From Nitzschia sp. DOCU1 (taxonomy: Eukaryota > Bacillariophyta > Bacillariophyceae > Bacillariales > Bacillariaceae): a DNA stretch of 64,000 nucleotides. The stretch is taken from assembly GCA_951394045.1 (NCBI GenBank), contig OX595990.1:3030549-3094548 (forward strand), written 5' to 3'. The translations under genes were made by a program, and so were the position numbers. This document shows, piece by piece, positions 17,720 through 27,321 of the stretch; positions within the stretch are counted from its first letter, which is position 1, and each line of letters opens with the position of its first letter. The notes below the pieces were generated by a model, which saw nothing but the letters and a program-made list of their open reading frames with translations, made no database searches and was not told the origin of the DNA.

Positions 17720-18958
17720 ATGCGGCCCGTAATGCGTGGGCTTCGACGTCGCGGGCCGCAGTTTTATGCGAAGTTTCTGGTCCTTTCGGTAGTCTTGGCA
17801 GTAGTGACACTGGGGCGATCGTCGCAGCTCCTCAGTTTATCTCAAAATGAGTCCACATCGTCGTCATCTCGGGTGGATCTACCGCTGCCACCAAAATCTT
17901 ATGCCTCCTCGCCGACGCTATCTTCTGCCACGAAGCTCCTTGATAGAGCACCATCAGAGAAACGCCGCCGCGCTGTCTTTTACAACATTTTCATCCCTGA
18001 TGGAGAATTCAAGGAACACGCCCTGGGAATCGTCAAGGAGCAAATCTTGCTGAAGCAAAAGTCGGATATTCTCAAATCGGCTCCTCTTTTCTACACGCTT
18101 ATCGGAGCAAATGCAACAACCGAAATCGCGGGCATTTGTCGCTCTTTTCACGAATCGTCATCCAATCTGTGCCATGAATTACAACACGCGACAGAGGGAG
18201 ACGAGGGATTGACATTACAATCCGTTTACGAGCATTGTCGAGAGCATCCAGAGACTCAGGTTACCTATCTACATAATAAGGGTAGCTTTCATCCATCCGA
18301 ACGAAACGAAAAATTTCGTGCCTTTTTGAATCGAGGTATCTTTGGTGACGACTGCCAAGAAATGCCACTGGAAAGCTGCAATGTTTGCGCCTCTCGCTTT
18401 TCCACTTTTCCCCACTTTCACATGGCAGGCAATATGTGGACTGCCACGTGCGATTACATTCAACGACTTGAATCACCGTCCGAGTTTCCCGCCAAAATGG
18501 AATCCATGCTCGAATGGATCATTATGAACAAGGATCCCGTCATCCCAAAGCCTACCTTCAAACAATATCAAGATGGATATCCAGTAGGACGAGGGCGTTT
18601 TGCCTTTGAGCATTGGCTTGGTTCTCATCCTCAATTACTACCCTGCGACGTTTACGCACGCAAATATACGCACGGATACCGAGATTTGCCGTCGCTCAGC
18701 AATTACTGGCAGGCCAAACTAGCCACAGCCCCTCGTTTTGATATACACACGTTTTTGCGCATTAGCATGCTTCGAGGAGAATGGTTTTGTGGACAAGCCA
18801 GGCTCTTGGAGTATGCCTACTTGTATGATGGTTTGCAGCCACCGCCGGATCACTTTGTTTGGAAGTATTACTTGGAAGCCTACAAAGGATGCGATGTTCC
18901 ATTGAATCAGAGTCTACACAAGGACATGTTTCGGGATAAGATTCCTCGTCAAAAGTAG
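17720..18958 (+). CDS. Putative Golgi type II glycosyltransferase-like protein
   Basis: 412 residues from the ATG at 17720. A short basic cytosolic tail (MRPVMRGLRRRGPQF) is followed by one hydrophobic anchor (AKFLVLSVVLAVVTLG), a Ser/Pro stem, and a luminal domain of about 330 residues. Conserved-looking motifs are VFYNIFIP near the start, TYLHNKGSFHPSERNEKFR (about mid-protein), CNVCASRF, and FPHFHMAGNMWTATCDYI. The combination of an N-terminal anchor, an LHNKGS segment and the HxxGNxW motif resembles glycosyltransferase-like proteins common in microalgae, but I cannot name a CAZy family. The acceptor is unknown. Tandem Met starts upstream (17510) are possible. Confidence is high for a gene and moderate for function. 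Confidence 0.6.
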   Translation: MRPVMRGLRRRGPQFYAKFLVLSVVLAVVTLGRSSQLLSLSQNESTSSSSRVDLPLPPKSYASSPTLSSATKLLDRAPSEKRRRAVFYNIFIPDGEFKEHALGIVKEQILLKQKSDILKSAPLFYTLIGANATTEIAGICRSFHESSSNLCHELQHATEGDEGLTLQSVYEHCREHPETQVTYLHNKGSFHPSERNEKFRAFLNRGIFGDDCQEMPLESCNVCASRFSTFPHFHMAGNMWTATCDYIQRLESPSEFPAKMESMLEWIIMNKDPVIPKPTFKQYQDGYPVGRGRFAFEHWLGSHPQLLPCDVYARKYTHGYRDLPSLSNYWQAKLATAPRFDIHTFLRISMLRGEWFCGQARLLEYAYLYDGLQPPPDHFVWKYYLEAYKGCDVPLNQSLHKDMFRDKIPRQK

Positions 18959-19413
18959 CTGCTGGATGGTTCTAATGCAACGGTTGCGGAGAATAGAGTT
19001 GAGATAGGGGAAAAGTAGAATGAGGAACTGCTGATTGCTAGCTAGAATAGCAGGGGGCATGTCACCACAAGTGAGGCGCTATTGCTTTCGCTACAATTGT
19101 AATATTAGAAAGTCTTCTAGTAGCTACATACTTTTCGGATCGAGAGTCGAGAGCTGGGATTCTATCATATCATAGAAACCGACGTGCCTGGCCGTCGGTG
19201 CGTTGCATCCTTGCTCGCGTTCTCCCGTTTCTCTTGCTTCCAACGCAAGAAGCGAACTCTCGCACGCGCACGAAAATGAGATAGAACTACCGCCAGCAAC
19301 GCCAATCGGCTCATTCTACCAGAACATGCCCAACAAACAAACAACACTACAGCGTCTACATCTCCAGTTGCCACTCTCCATTACGAAGATTGGTATACAA
19401 ACTTACCATAGCG
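18959..19413. other. Intergenic, no gene recognised
   Basis: Downstream flank of the putative transferase and leader of the J-domain gene. A short ATG frame at 19327 overlaps the leader and has no recognisable content. Confidence 0.4.
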
Positions 19414-20181
19414 ATGCTTCAATCATCGAGAAGAGCGTACTGCCTTTTGAGAAGGGCTTCTCAGTTGCCAAAGTTGCCTGCCCCTTCGCACCTCACTTAC
19501 GTCACGACGTCGGCTCCCTGCTGCTCTCTATGGATGCCAGAATCACCGACCACGCTCCCCCCACGGACCTGGTCTCATCCACTACAACATCAAATTCCAG
19601 TTGTACAACATAATCGACTGCAGCGTCGATATTTTGACCACCGCAAAAAGCGCAAAGCCAAAAAGAAGGACAATCCCTTCAAAGTGTTGGACATTCCCGA
19701 AGGCGCCATTTTGTACAAGGACGCCAAGAAGAAATTCCTCGTGATCGCCATGAAGAATCACCCAGATACTATATCGGGAGAAGTCTCGGAAGAAGATCGT
19801 GAAAAGATGCGAGATGTGTTTATAAGAGCGCGAATTGCATTTGAATCGTTGGCCGAGGATCCCATGGACGGGACGGCTATTTTAGCAGAAGATTTGGAGG
19901 ATGCCATGGAAAATTTTGATTCTTGGTTTAAAAATGAAACTGGTTTTGAAACTCCTTTTCAATTTGATATGGACCCGGAGACTATGAAAGAAGTTGCGAC
20001 CATGACAGAAACGATTGGTGGGGGGTTAGATAGGGATGGTGGTATGTGGGCTCTGGCCCGCATGGTGACGGCGTCGGTAAAATCAGGATCAGATGCAGCC
20101 ACAGTGTTGCGGTTAGAGGCGGGGGATGTGAAAGACAAACGGACTATCAATGGATCTCTGCGACGACGCAGAAAACGGTAA
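19414..20181 (+). CDS. J-domain-like protein, probably mitochondrial
   Basis: 255 residues from the ATG at 19414. The first 70 residues are Arg/Ser/Pro-rich without acidic residues (MLQSSRRAYCLLRRASQLPK), fitting a mitochondrial presequence. At residues ~85-155 a J-domain-like fold can be read: NPFKVLDIPEGAILYKDAKKKF, then AMKNHPDT with the HPD tripeptide that stimulates Hsp70 ATPase, and a following helix (MRDVFIRARIAFESLAED). No G/F or zinc-finger region is present, so it is a type III J-protein. The remainder is acidic, ending in a basic RRRRKR tail. Possible partner: mitochondrial Hsp70. Substrate specificity is unknown. Confidence 0.7.
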   Translation: MLQSSRRAYCLLRRASQLPKLPAPSHLTYVTTSAPCCSLWMPESPTTLPPRTWSHPLQHQIPVVQHNRLQRRYFDHRKKRKAKKKDNPFKVLDIPEGAILYKDAKKKFLVIAMKNHPDTISGEVSEEDREKMRDVFIRARIAFESLAEDPMDGTAILAEDLEDAMENFDSWFKNETGFETPFQFDMDPETMKEVATMTETIGGGLDRDGGMWALARMVTASVKSGSDAATVLRLEAGDVKDKRTINGSLRRRRKR

Positions 20182-20864
20182 CTTGCGCACGCCGATGAAG
20201 AATCGGCCCTCTCTGCTTCTTTCCGCACAAACGGTGGTCCACAACAGGCACAAGATCGCCCAACATTTGGCTTTGATCGAACAGTACTGGTGTTGTCTTC
20301 GGCCCGTACCATTATACCGGTACCGTGGGTGCTGCAGGAGGTCATTTTTGTCGCTACTACACAATGAAATCTGCTAGACGCCCTTAATTTAAATTTCACA
20401 AAAGGTGGGATTTACTAGGAGCAACCTAGCTAGCAAGGAAGAGACAAGGCTAGGGGCTGTGCTTCCACTGTTCCAGTAGCGCAGTAGTCTTCCCCATCAG
20501 CTCTACAGTAGCTTTTCTCCATTAGGTGTGGTGCCAGGAGAAGAAATAACGATTTACGACTGCCCAACTGATGATGATTCCAAGTATTCGAATTTAAGTG
20601 GTCAGTACTTCGCCCGTTTCGTTGAGGAATGTCCTTCTCCGTCCGGCGTCCGTGGGATGATGAGCCTGACGTCATTCGCCGAACAACTGAGAACACACGA
20701 GATGCGAAACCAAGTGTGCTCGTGCGGTTTTCGAAGGAAAGGGGCAATCATGATCTTCCACACCGTCGGGTCTTCGAAGGTTGTTTGAGCGATCTCATAT
20801 TCTTTCTTACCAACGCCTTTTGCTATTGTCTTTCATTTTCCCAAAAGATCCGTCGACCACAAAC
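20182..20864. other. Intergenic, no gene recognised
   Basis: 683 bp between two co-directional genes. It holds another GTAC-rich patch (TACCGGTA at 20315-20322 next to GGTACCG). Open frames here lack ATG starts or conserved content. Confidence 0.4.
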
Positions 20865-21911
20865 ATGTCATCGGTTTTTAATTCTTTCAAGAGCATCATC
20901 TTCGATGTCCCCGACGAAGTCAAGGAAGGATTACGGCAGATTGGGAAAGAATCGCCTACAAGTTATGAAGAACGGCGAGAAGAAGCGTTGACACGATTGT
21001 ACAAGGGCGTGGATGTCCGTAATCGCAGATATCGATTCAAGAAATACAAGAGATGTTTTGTGGGGTCGGAAGCGGTGGACTTTATGGTCGAGAGTGGATG
21101 GGCGAAATCGCGGGAAGATGCTGTGACCCTAGGCCAGTCTCTACAGAAGGAATTTAATTTGTTTGAACACGTCGTCGAGCCAGAAAAACACAAATTCAAA
21201 GATGACTATCTTTACTTCAAATTCAACACCAACCTGGATGCATCTGGAGCCGATGAGGAATCAAGTACCGAAGAAGATCCTTCCGAGAAGGGGAGCTCCC
21301 AAGGGGCCACGAGTCGGCGTTCGAAATATCTAACACGGTCCTTGTACGGTGACAATATGAAGATTGGACTTACAGCTGTGGGGCAAATATTGAAAAGAGG
21401 AGTAACTCAAAAGTATAATTTCAAATATGACAAGGAGGGCTTTTACGCTGATGAGGCCGTGGACTACATGGTCAACACCGGCCTTGCGAGTTCGCGCGAT
21501 GATGCGGAATCGATCGGACTTGCGTTGCAGGGCGCTGCGAGGATGATTGAAAACGCCTCGTCCATCGATGAACCCTTTCGGGATGCCAAAATGTTCTTCT
21601 ATTTTCCTGAAGACGCCGAAGCATCCTCCGAACTTTTCCTCGAGACTTGGAAGGAGGAGATGGACGAGGCTTGCACCTTCTTTAGAAAGAATATTAAGCT
21701 GGTGGACCATGTGTATCACTTGCGTACCTACAAGGAGACGTTTACGGGGAAAGAAGCCGTGGACTTGTTTCTCATGGCCGGTATCACGACGTCGAGGCAA
21801 GATGCTGTGTTTCTTGGAAGAGCGCTAATGGTCGAACATAACTTGTTTGTTCACGTGACAAATGAGCACGAATTTGAAGATTCGGAACTATTCTACAAAC
21901 TTTTGAAATAG
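20865..21911 (+). CDS. Triple DEP-domain protein
   Basis: 348 residues from the ATG at 20865 (context ACAAACATGTC); an upstream in-frame TTG is not used. Three DEP domains are visible. DEP1 spans about residues 38-120 (TRLYKGVDVRNRRYRFKKY, FVGSEAVDFMVESG, SREDAVTLGQSLQKEFNLFEHV). DEP2 spans about 160-240 (ILKRGVTQKYNFKYD, YADEAVDYMVNTGLASSRDDA). DEP3 spans about 265-348 (VYHLRTYKETFTGKEAVDLFL, SRQDAVFLGRALMVEHNLFVHV), ending right after the last strand. DEP domains bind membranes or GPCR tails and occur in signalling regulators. No catalytic domain is attached. The acidic linker SSTEEDPSEKGSS separates DEP1 and DEP2. Probably a membrane-associated adaptor. Confidence 0.85.
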   Translation: MSSVFNSFKSIIFDVPDEVKEGLRQIGKESPTSYEERREEALTRLYKGVDVRNRRYRFKKYKRCFVGSEAVDFMVESGWAKSREDAVTLGQSLQKEFNLFEHVVEPEKHKFKDDYLYFKFNTNLDASGADEESSTEEDPSEKGSSQGATSRRSKYLTRSLYGDNMKIGLTAVGQILKRGVTQKYNFKYDKEGFYADEAVDYMVNTGLASSRDDAESIGLALQGAARMIENASSIDEPFRDAKMFFYFPEDAEASSELFLETWKEEMDEACTFFRKNIKLVDHVYHLRTYKETFTGKEAVDLFLMAGITTSRQDAVFLGRALMVEHNLFVHVTNEHEFEDSELFYKLLK

Positions 21912-22030
21912 AAACAGCGTTTCAACACATCAATACTCCGAAGGAGTTTCTGCTTGGTAGGACTTATTTTAGGTGAGGATGGTGGAGCCCTGAAGCTAAA
22001 AGTAAGACAGGGAGACAATAACCTTCCCAA

Positions 22031-23908
22031 TCAGTTTTTGTCCTTGCCCACTCGCTCATTCCAGAGGGTTCGTAGTCGGTCAACGCGTTTGATCGGATGA
22101 AGAAACGGCGGAAACTGCATCCAGATTCTCCGGATAGGTTTCGGGTGTGAATGAATAAAATTCCCCATGCTTGTATCTTCACTGTAGACAGCCAAGGCCG
22201 ATCGATTACATGCGGGAGACGTTACATAGCGAGCCAAGTCTGGACTCATGAGGTAAAAGTGTCCTCCCATGTATGCCGGACCCAACTGCAACACGGGTGT
22301 GGAAGGCTGGATGCGGTATTCCCCCGCATATATCCGGACGTTGTTTGGGAACTTGGGCAGCTTGTAGATTACATTTTTTAGCAATGCGCTTGGATACACG
22401 AGAGTGTCGGTATCAGTCTTCGCAACGTAGTCAAAGTAATGCTCGTCAAGCATGATTGTGGCAAATTTAAAATACGTTTGGCTCTTTCCCTCTTTCATAT
22501 TCTCCTGGATATTCAGATAGACGATATCTCCCTTTTGGTGATCGACTAGATGTACTGAGCGAGGAAGCAATTCACCCTGCAGAGAGATCGGTCCGCTGGC
22601 ATCGGTCACTTCAACCAGCTCCTTGCGATCATTGATATTCGCACCGACGACAAATATATAAGCAATTTCACAATCGTCTCTCTTCTCCAACTCAATCGTT
22701 TCAAGTTCGTTGAGTGAGCAAATGCGACGCGGATTGTCAGAGTCGACAAAAGCCCGCAGGTAAGTCCTTCGGATCATTTCTCGACGCTCCAACTCCGTTG
22801 GACTATTCATGGTGAAAATACCGAGCAAAACACGAGCATTTCGATTCTGGGATTTCTTGAGCAAAGATGGGTGCTTCGAGAGCACCAAGGCTTGTTCCAC
22901 TGGATCCGTATAGTTCAAAAATACATCATTGTACACCAAATTGTCCTTGAATTTGTCCCAACTTTTCAGATATGCGCCCACAGTCGGCGATGTACTGGTA
23001 TCCAGCCCTTGTAGATTCAATTCTCGAATTTGATACGGGTACGAATCCAAAGCATTGGCAATGGCAACATCAGGGGAATCATTCGAACTCAAAGTCGGAA
23101 TCGTTTGGGATGCGACAAAGTGTGCTAGGTCCGACGAAAGCAACACAAATCGCCGCATTACAGTATCTCTCAATAAAGAGGAACACTTCTTTTTTAGGCA
23201 GCTTTCCTTGGAGTTCAGCCACCCGCCATAGATACCTTGCAGATTAGATGAGGCGACACCAAAGGTGGGATTTTCGTCCCAGAATGTGGTCGGCTTTACC
23301 ATTACGTGGCAATCTGTATACGCCACCAATGAAATATCGGCACCATTCACGAGCGATGATGCATATCGAAACCATCCCCAACGTTTCCCCACATGATCAT
23401 TGTCGCCCACATTGATGTAGATGACATCTTTCTCGTGCAGATTACCTCCAAAGAGTTCCGCGGGCAAGACGATAAGAGGCTCTTTGCTCCCAAACGGCTC
23501 TTCGGGATTCAACACAAATGTGTAGATTAGCTGACATGCCTGGTATGATTTGGGTGCCGACACGTAATCCTGCAACGAGCAAACTCGATTAGGCTGGTCA
23601 GGACGATGCAGCCGATCAAAATCAAGGTACGTTTTTCGATTCAGATGACGCCTCTGCCGATCTTCGTTTCCATTCAACGGACTGGCAATCCCCAGTAAGA
23701 TTCGGACCGGTTGAGTCGCTGCTGGATGAGTCGACATTGGAAAAGTTGAGTCATTGTGGAACCCAGGAGACGCCAGCACTTGGTCGTTTACAAACGATTC
23801 CACAGCCAAAGCTCCTTCATGCAGCCAAAATGTCGTGACTCCAAACACTATCACGATGCTATATACCGTCAAGCGCATATAATGTACACGTCTCCATCGT
23901 GTGGACAT
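22031..23908 (-). CDS. Two-module GT31-like glycosyltransferase, paralogue 1
   Basis: 625 residues, type II membrane topology (anchor about residues 11-30, LTVYSIVIVFGVTTFWL). Two homologous luminal modules follow. Module 1 (about 70-310) has VRILLGIASP, RKTYLDF, NRVCSLQDYV, but reads AYTDCHV where a metal-binding DxD is expected. Module 2 (about 355-620) has ARVLLGIFTM, RRTYLRAF, RRICSLNELE, YVAKTDTDTLVYP (candidate DTD metal site), GGHFYLMSPDLARYV and SEDTSMGNFIH, in the order typical of GT31 beta-1,3-transferases. Module 2 is thus probably catalytic and module 1 a degenerate copy. The paralogue at 27322-29286 has the same architecture. Donor and acceptor are unknown. Confidence 0.75.
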   Translation of the reverse strand: MSTRWRRVHYMRLTVYSIVIVFGVTTFWLHEGALAVESFVNDQVLASPGFHNDSTFPMSTHPAATQPVRILLGIASPLNGNEDRQRRHLNRKTYLDFDRLHRPDQPNRVCSLQDYVSAPKSYQACQLIYTFVLNPEEPFGSKEPLIVLPAELFGGNLHEKDVIYINVGDNDHVGKRWGWFRYASSLVNGADISLVAYTDCHVMVKPTTFWDENPTFGVASSNLQGIYGGWLNSKESCLKKKCSSLLRDTVMRRFVLLSSDLAHFVASQTIPTLSSNDSPDVAIANALDSYPYQIRELNLQGLDTSTSPTVGAYLKSWDKFKDNLVYNDVFLNYTDPVEQALVLSKHPSLLKKSQNRNARVLLGIFTMNSPTELERREMIRRTYLRAFVDSDNPRRICSLNELETIELEKRDDCEIAYIFVVGANINDRKELVEVTDASGPISLQGELLPRSVHLVDHQKGDIVYLNIQENMKEGKSQTYFKFATIMLDEHYFDYVAKTDTDTLVYPSALLKNVIYKLPKFPNNVRIYAGEYRIQPSTPVLQLGPAYMGGHFYLMSPDLARYVTSPACNRSALAVYSEDTSMGNFIHSHPKPIRRIWMQFPPFLHPIKRVDRLRTLWNERVGKDKN

Positions 23909-24457
23909 GGTCGATGGACGTCGAATGGTCTTTCATCATGAACAGCAGATGCGAGTGGTCATCGTCGCAAAAGTGTTCTTTCTACTATGATTTTCCCTCC
24001 AGTTTTTGAACGGACTGACTGACTGTCTGTGCTTGACTGCTAGAAGACCGCATGAAGGACTGACGCCGAGATCGTGACGTTTGCCAAGATGTGTTGTTAT
24101 GTAAATGTGTCTCACACGACATATTACTTTGACTACTTCGACATCAGCTCACGCCCCTCCCGCGGTGACTGCACACTCTCTCCATAGCTATCCTGGGCAT
24201 CCAAACACTATCATACTCACATGCTCGCTATCATAATAGATACCTAGTACTACCTTTTCGCCCGTACTGCAGTCGACTCGGTCAAAGATTATAGTCGTTG
24301 GACTCAAGTCAGTCGTAAAAAAGATAAAAAATGAGAGTCTACAAATATTTTGACAGTGCTGTCTAGTAGTGCGATACCATTGGAAGGTCTGCGAAAAAGC
24401 AACGTTGCAAGGCAATGATCAGGTCTCCCGAGTTTTGACGACTGATCGAAAGTTTTA
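23909..24457. other. Upstream region of GT31-like paralogue 1, no gene
   Basis: No conserved coding sequence. It lies between the start of the GT31-like gene and the decayed TPR units; it likely contains that gene's promoter. Confidence 0.4.
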
Positions 24458-24767
24458 TCAGATCAATACTCGAGAAGTTGGATCTCGATAATCGCCGTCA
24501 CTTCGAGAAGCTTTCAGCCGCAAGCTGATCAGATCCCAAAAACTGCAAGTACAAGTGTTCAGCAGCCTCACCCTACTTCCCTTGCAATCGGTAAAGCATC
24601 GCCAAATTCTCCGTTGACGTGAATGTGTGAGGGTGATTCTCTCCAAGCTTGTACGTTCGAGTTTCCAAAGAATTCAATTGCAAACTTCTTACGTCATCTC
24701 ACTTCCCGTACAAAATGTAAAGCATTGCCAAGTTATCCGTTGGGGTCAACGTGTTAGGGTGATATTC
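24458..24767 (-). pseudogene. Decayed TPR units beyond the TPR gene stop
   Basis: The same reading frame continues after the TGA of the TPR gene with recognisable units: EYHPNTLTPTDNLAMLY and, after another TGA, GENHPHTFTSTENLAMLYRL and HLYLQFLGSDQ. The period stays about 126 bp. These are former C-terminal repeats cut off by nonsense mutations, not part of the present protein. Confidence 0.75.
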
Positions 24768-27029
24768 TCAAAGCATCTGCAGATCAGATACCAAACACTG
24801 ACGACGTGATTCGTAAAGTGTCTCCAAATTCCGTATTGACAACAATGTGTCCGGGTGATCCTCTCCAAGCTTCTTCGTTTGCTTTTCCAAACACTGCAGG
24901 TGCAACCGTTCAGCCTCGTCATACTTCCCTTGCAAACAGAAAAGCGTCGCCAAATTATTCGTTGTGATCAATGTGTGAGGGTGATCCTCTCCAAGCTTCC
25001 ACTTTCTCGTTTCCAAACACTGCAAGTACAAGCGTTTGGCCTCATCGTACTTCCCCTGGGATTTGTAAACCGTCGCCAAATTATTCATTGACGACAATGT
25101 ATGAGGGTGGTCCTCTCCTAGCTTCCGCGTTTGAGTTTCCAAACACTGCAAGCACAAACGTTCAGCCTCATCGTACTTCCCTTGCGAATTGTAAACAAAC
25201 GCCAAATTATTCATCGTCGTCAATGTATCAGGATGATCCTCTCCAAGCGTCTGCGTTCTCGTTTCCAAACACTGCAAGTACAAGTGTTTAGCCTTGTCAT
25301 ACTTCCCCTGGGATTTGTAAACCGCCGCCAAATTATTCATTGACGACAATGTGTGAGGGTGGTCCTCTCCTAGCTTCCGCGTTTGAGTTTCCAAACACTG
25401 CAAGCACAAACGTTCAGCCTCATCGTACTTCCCTTGCGAATTGTAAACATATGCCACATTATTCATTGTCGTCAATGTATCAGGATGATCATCTCCAAGC
25501 GTCTGCTTTCTCGTTTCCAAACACTGCAAGAACAAGCGTTCAGCCCCATCGTACTTCCCTTGCGAATTGTAAACCGACGCCAAATTATTAATTGACGACA
25601 ATGTGTCCGGGTGATCGTCTCCGAGCGTCTGCTTTCTCTTTTCCAAACACGGCAAGTGCAAGCGTTCAGCCTCGTCGTACTTCCCTTGTGAATCGTAAAC
25701 CGTCGCCAAATTAATCATTGACGACAATGTGTCAGGGTGATCTTCTCCAAGCTTCTGCGTTTGCTTTTCCAAACACAGCAAGTACAAGCGTTGAGCCTCG
25801 TCATACTTCCCTTGCAAATCGTTAACCGACGCCAAATTATTCATAGACGTCAATGTATCAGGATGATCATCTCCAAGCGTCTGCTTTCTCGTTTCCAAAC
25901 ACTGCAAGAACAAGTGTTTAGCCTTGTTGTACTTCCCTTGCGAATAGTAAATTGACGCCAAATTATTCATCGACGTCAATGTGTCAGGGTGATCCTCCCC
26001 AAGCATCTGCGTTTGAGTTTCCAGACACTGCAAGCATAATGGTTCAGCCTCAGCGTATTTCCCTCGCTGATAGTAAAGTTGCGCCAAGTTATTCATTGAC
26101 TTCAATGTGTCCATGTGATCCTCTCCAAGCTCCTGCGTTTGAGTTTCCAAACACTGCAAGCACAATCCTTCGGCTTCGTCGTATCTTCCTTGAATGTACC
26201 AAATCTTCGCCGCTATTTCTAGGTAAGTATCCAGGGGTCGATCATTGCTCTCGGCGCTGTTGCTGCTGCGGTCCTCTGCAAACTTCATAGCCATGGAAGC
26301 CACCCATGATCGATACCGTTCAAACAGCATGGCATCCAATTTTTCAAATCCGATATCACTCTGGATGACTTCAAATATGTTTTCCTTTTCCGTGTTGTTG
26401 GATGATTTGCTTTTCTCCGCACCAACCTCTGCCAACATATTGTGAATAGTATCTTGCACTCCTAGAGAGTACACATCGACCAAGAATTGCTTCTCTTGTT
26501 TTTCTCCCAAGACAATTTCAAATCTCGCCCCAACCGAAATCGCACAGTAGGCCTCAAAGACGCACCACGCTCGTTTGTAGGGCATGGGGTCATTCCACGG
26601 ACTCATGACCATGACGACTCGGCCGATTTCCTGGATAGCCGATTTGAAGGTAGTGCTCAGCCACTCAAAGCTCCATCCATCTCTTTCAACGTGCTGATTG
26701 ATCGAAAACAAATCCCACCAAAGAATCGCCGTATCCGCCTCGTCTTTCAAATGATCCCAAAGAGCATCCACAACGTCCAAGAAGTTGTAGCCGAACCAAT
26801 GCGAGACAAAGACGTTTGGCTTTCCTACATATTCAATGCCACCTTCCCCTTTTAATCTGTGGCAGTATGAAGTGTTGGTGGTATTCCCCTTGGTGTATTT
26901 CGTAAGGACTTCCCAAGTCGTCAAGTTTTCAAGCTTTTCTCTGCCTATCGTCGGAATGAAGTCCTGTAAAATCCAGGAAAGCGTTACACCCTCATTTGGA
27001 AATTCCTTCTTGTTCTCATCCACCGCCAT
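24768..27029 (-). CDS. TIR-like domain fused to kinesin-light-chain-type TPR array
   Basis: 753 residues. The N-terminal domain (about 75-215) reads NVFVSHWFGYNFLDVVDALWD, ILWWDLFSINQH, FKSAIQEIGRVVMVMSPWND and RAWCVFEAYCAIS. The order V-F-(V/I)-S-H, W-x-D, AI...VxxxSPW, W-C-x-x-E is that of TIR-type folds; the WCxxE glutamate corresponds to the catalytic Glu of NADase TIRs. This is motif reading, not a search result. A helical linker precedes about 11 TPR units of 42 residues with the KLC-like consensus GEDHPDTLxSMNNLAxVYxSQGKYDEAExLxLQCLExxxQ. The array stops abruptly in a partial twelfth unit. Repeat units are very similar at DNA level, implying recent amplification. It lies between the two GT31-like paralogues, same strand. 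Function unknown; a STAND/NLR-like sensor is one possibility. Confidence 0.75.
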   Translation of the reverse strand: MAVDENKKEFPNEGVTLSWILQDFIPTIGREKLENLTTWEVLTKYTKGNTTNTSYCHRLKGEGGIEYVGKPNVFVSHWFGYNFLDVVDALWDHLKDEADTAILWWDLFSINQHVERDGWSFEWLSTTFKSAIQEIGRVVMVMSPWNDPMPYKRAWCVFEAYCAISVGARFEIVLGEKQEKQFLVDVYSLGVQDTIHNMLAEVGAEKSKSSNNTEKENIFEVIQSDIGFEKLDAMLFERYRSWVASMAMKFAEDRSSNSAESNDRPLDTYLEIAAKIWYIQGRYDEAEGLCLQCLETQTQELGEDHMDTLKSMNNLAQLYYQRGKYAEAEPLCLQCLETQTQMLGEDHPDTLTSMNNLASIYYSQGKYNKAKHLFLQCLETRKQTLGDDHPDTLTSMNNLASVNDLQGKYDEAQRLYLLCLEKQTQKLGEDHPDTLSSMINLATVYDSQGKYDEAERLHLPCLEKRKQTLGDDHPDTLSSINNLASVYNSQGKYDGAERLFLQCLETRKQTLGDDHPDTLTTMNNVAYVYNSQGKYDEAERLCLQCLETQTRKLGEDHPHTLSSMNNLAAVYKSQGKYDKAKHLYLQCLETRTQTLGEDHPDTLTTMNNLAFVYNSQGKYDEAERLCLQCLETQTRKLGEDHPHTLSSMNNLATVYKSQGKYDEAKRLYLQCLETRKWKLGEDHPHTLITTNNLATLFCLQGKYDEAERLHLQCLEKQTKKLGEDHPDTLLSIRNLETLYESRRQCLVSDLQML
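24780..26220 (-). repeat. 126-bp tandem repeat array encoding TPRs
   Basis: About 11 direct repeats of 126 bp; markers such as TTTCCAAACACTGCAAG and CTTCCCTTGCGAATTGTAAA recur once per unit. A 252-bp double unit is nearly identical at 25099-25350 and 25351-25602, so the array grows by two-unit steps. Such arrays are prone to length change and to assembly error. Confidence 0.8.
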
Positions 27030-27321
27030 GGTGCCGAGGGTCGTACTAACGATGCATGCATTAAACGAGAGAGCAGCCAGTAGCAGGTGAGCGGATAGAG
27101 TACGGACAACGGACCTGTTTATTCTTAACTCCAGTTGTAAGACGGCGAAATCAGAAAAAGGTTTATGCGTCTACGGTAGGCGACCGAGACGACTACAAGC
27201 GTATTACGGCTGAATATGCATAGTACTACTATTAAAGCAGCGAAAAGTGAGCGCTATCCATTTAGCAGCTACCTGGACATAGGACACAGCGATAACTATC
27301 CAGTAAATCAAACTAGTAGCA

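Noticed and set aside
24855..26290. Series of plus-strand frames of 70-112 codons
   Set aside because: They are antisense shadows of the 126-bp TPR repeats; they recur with the same period and have no independent support.
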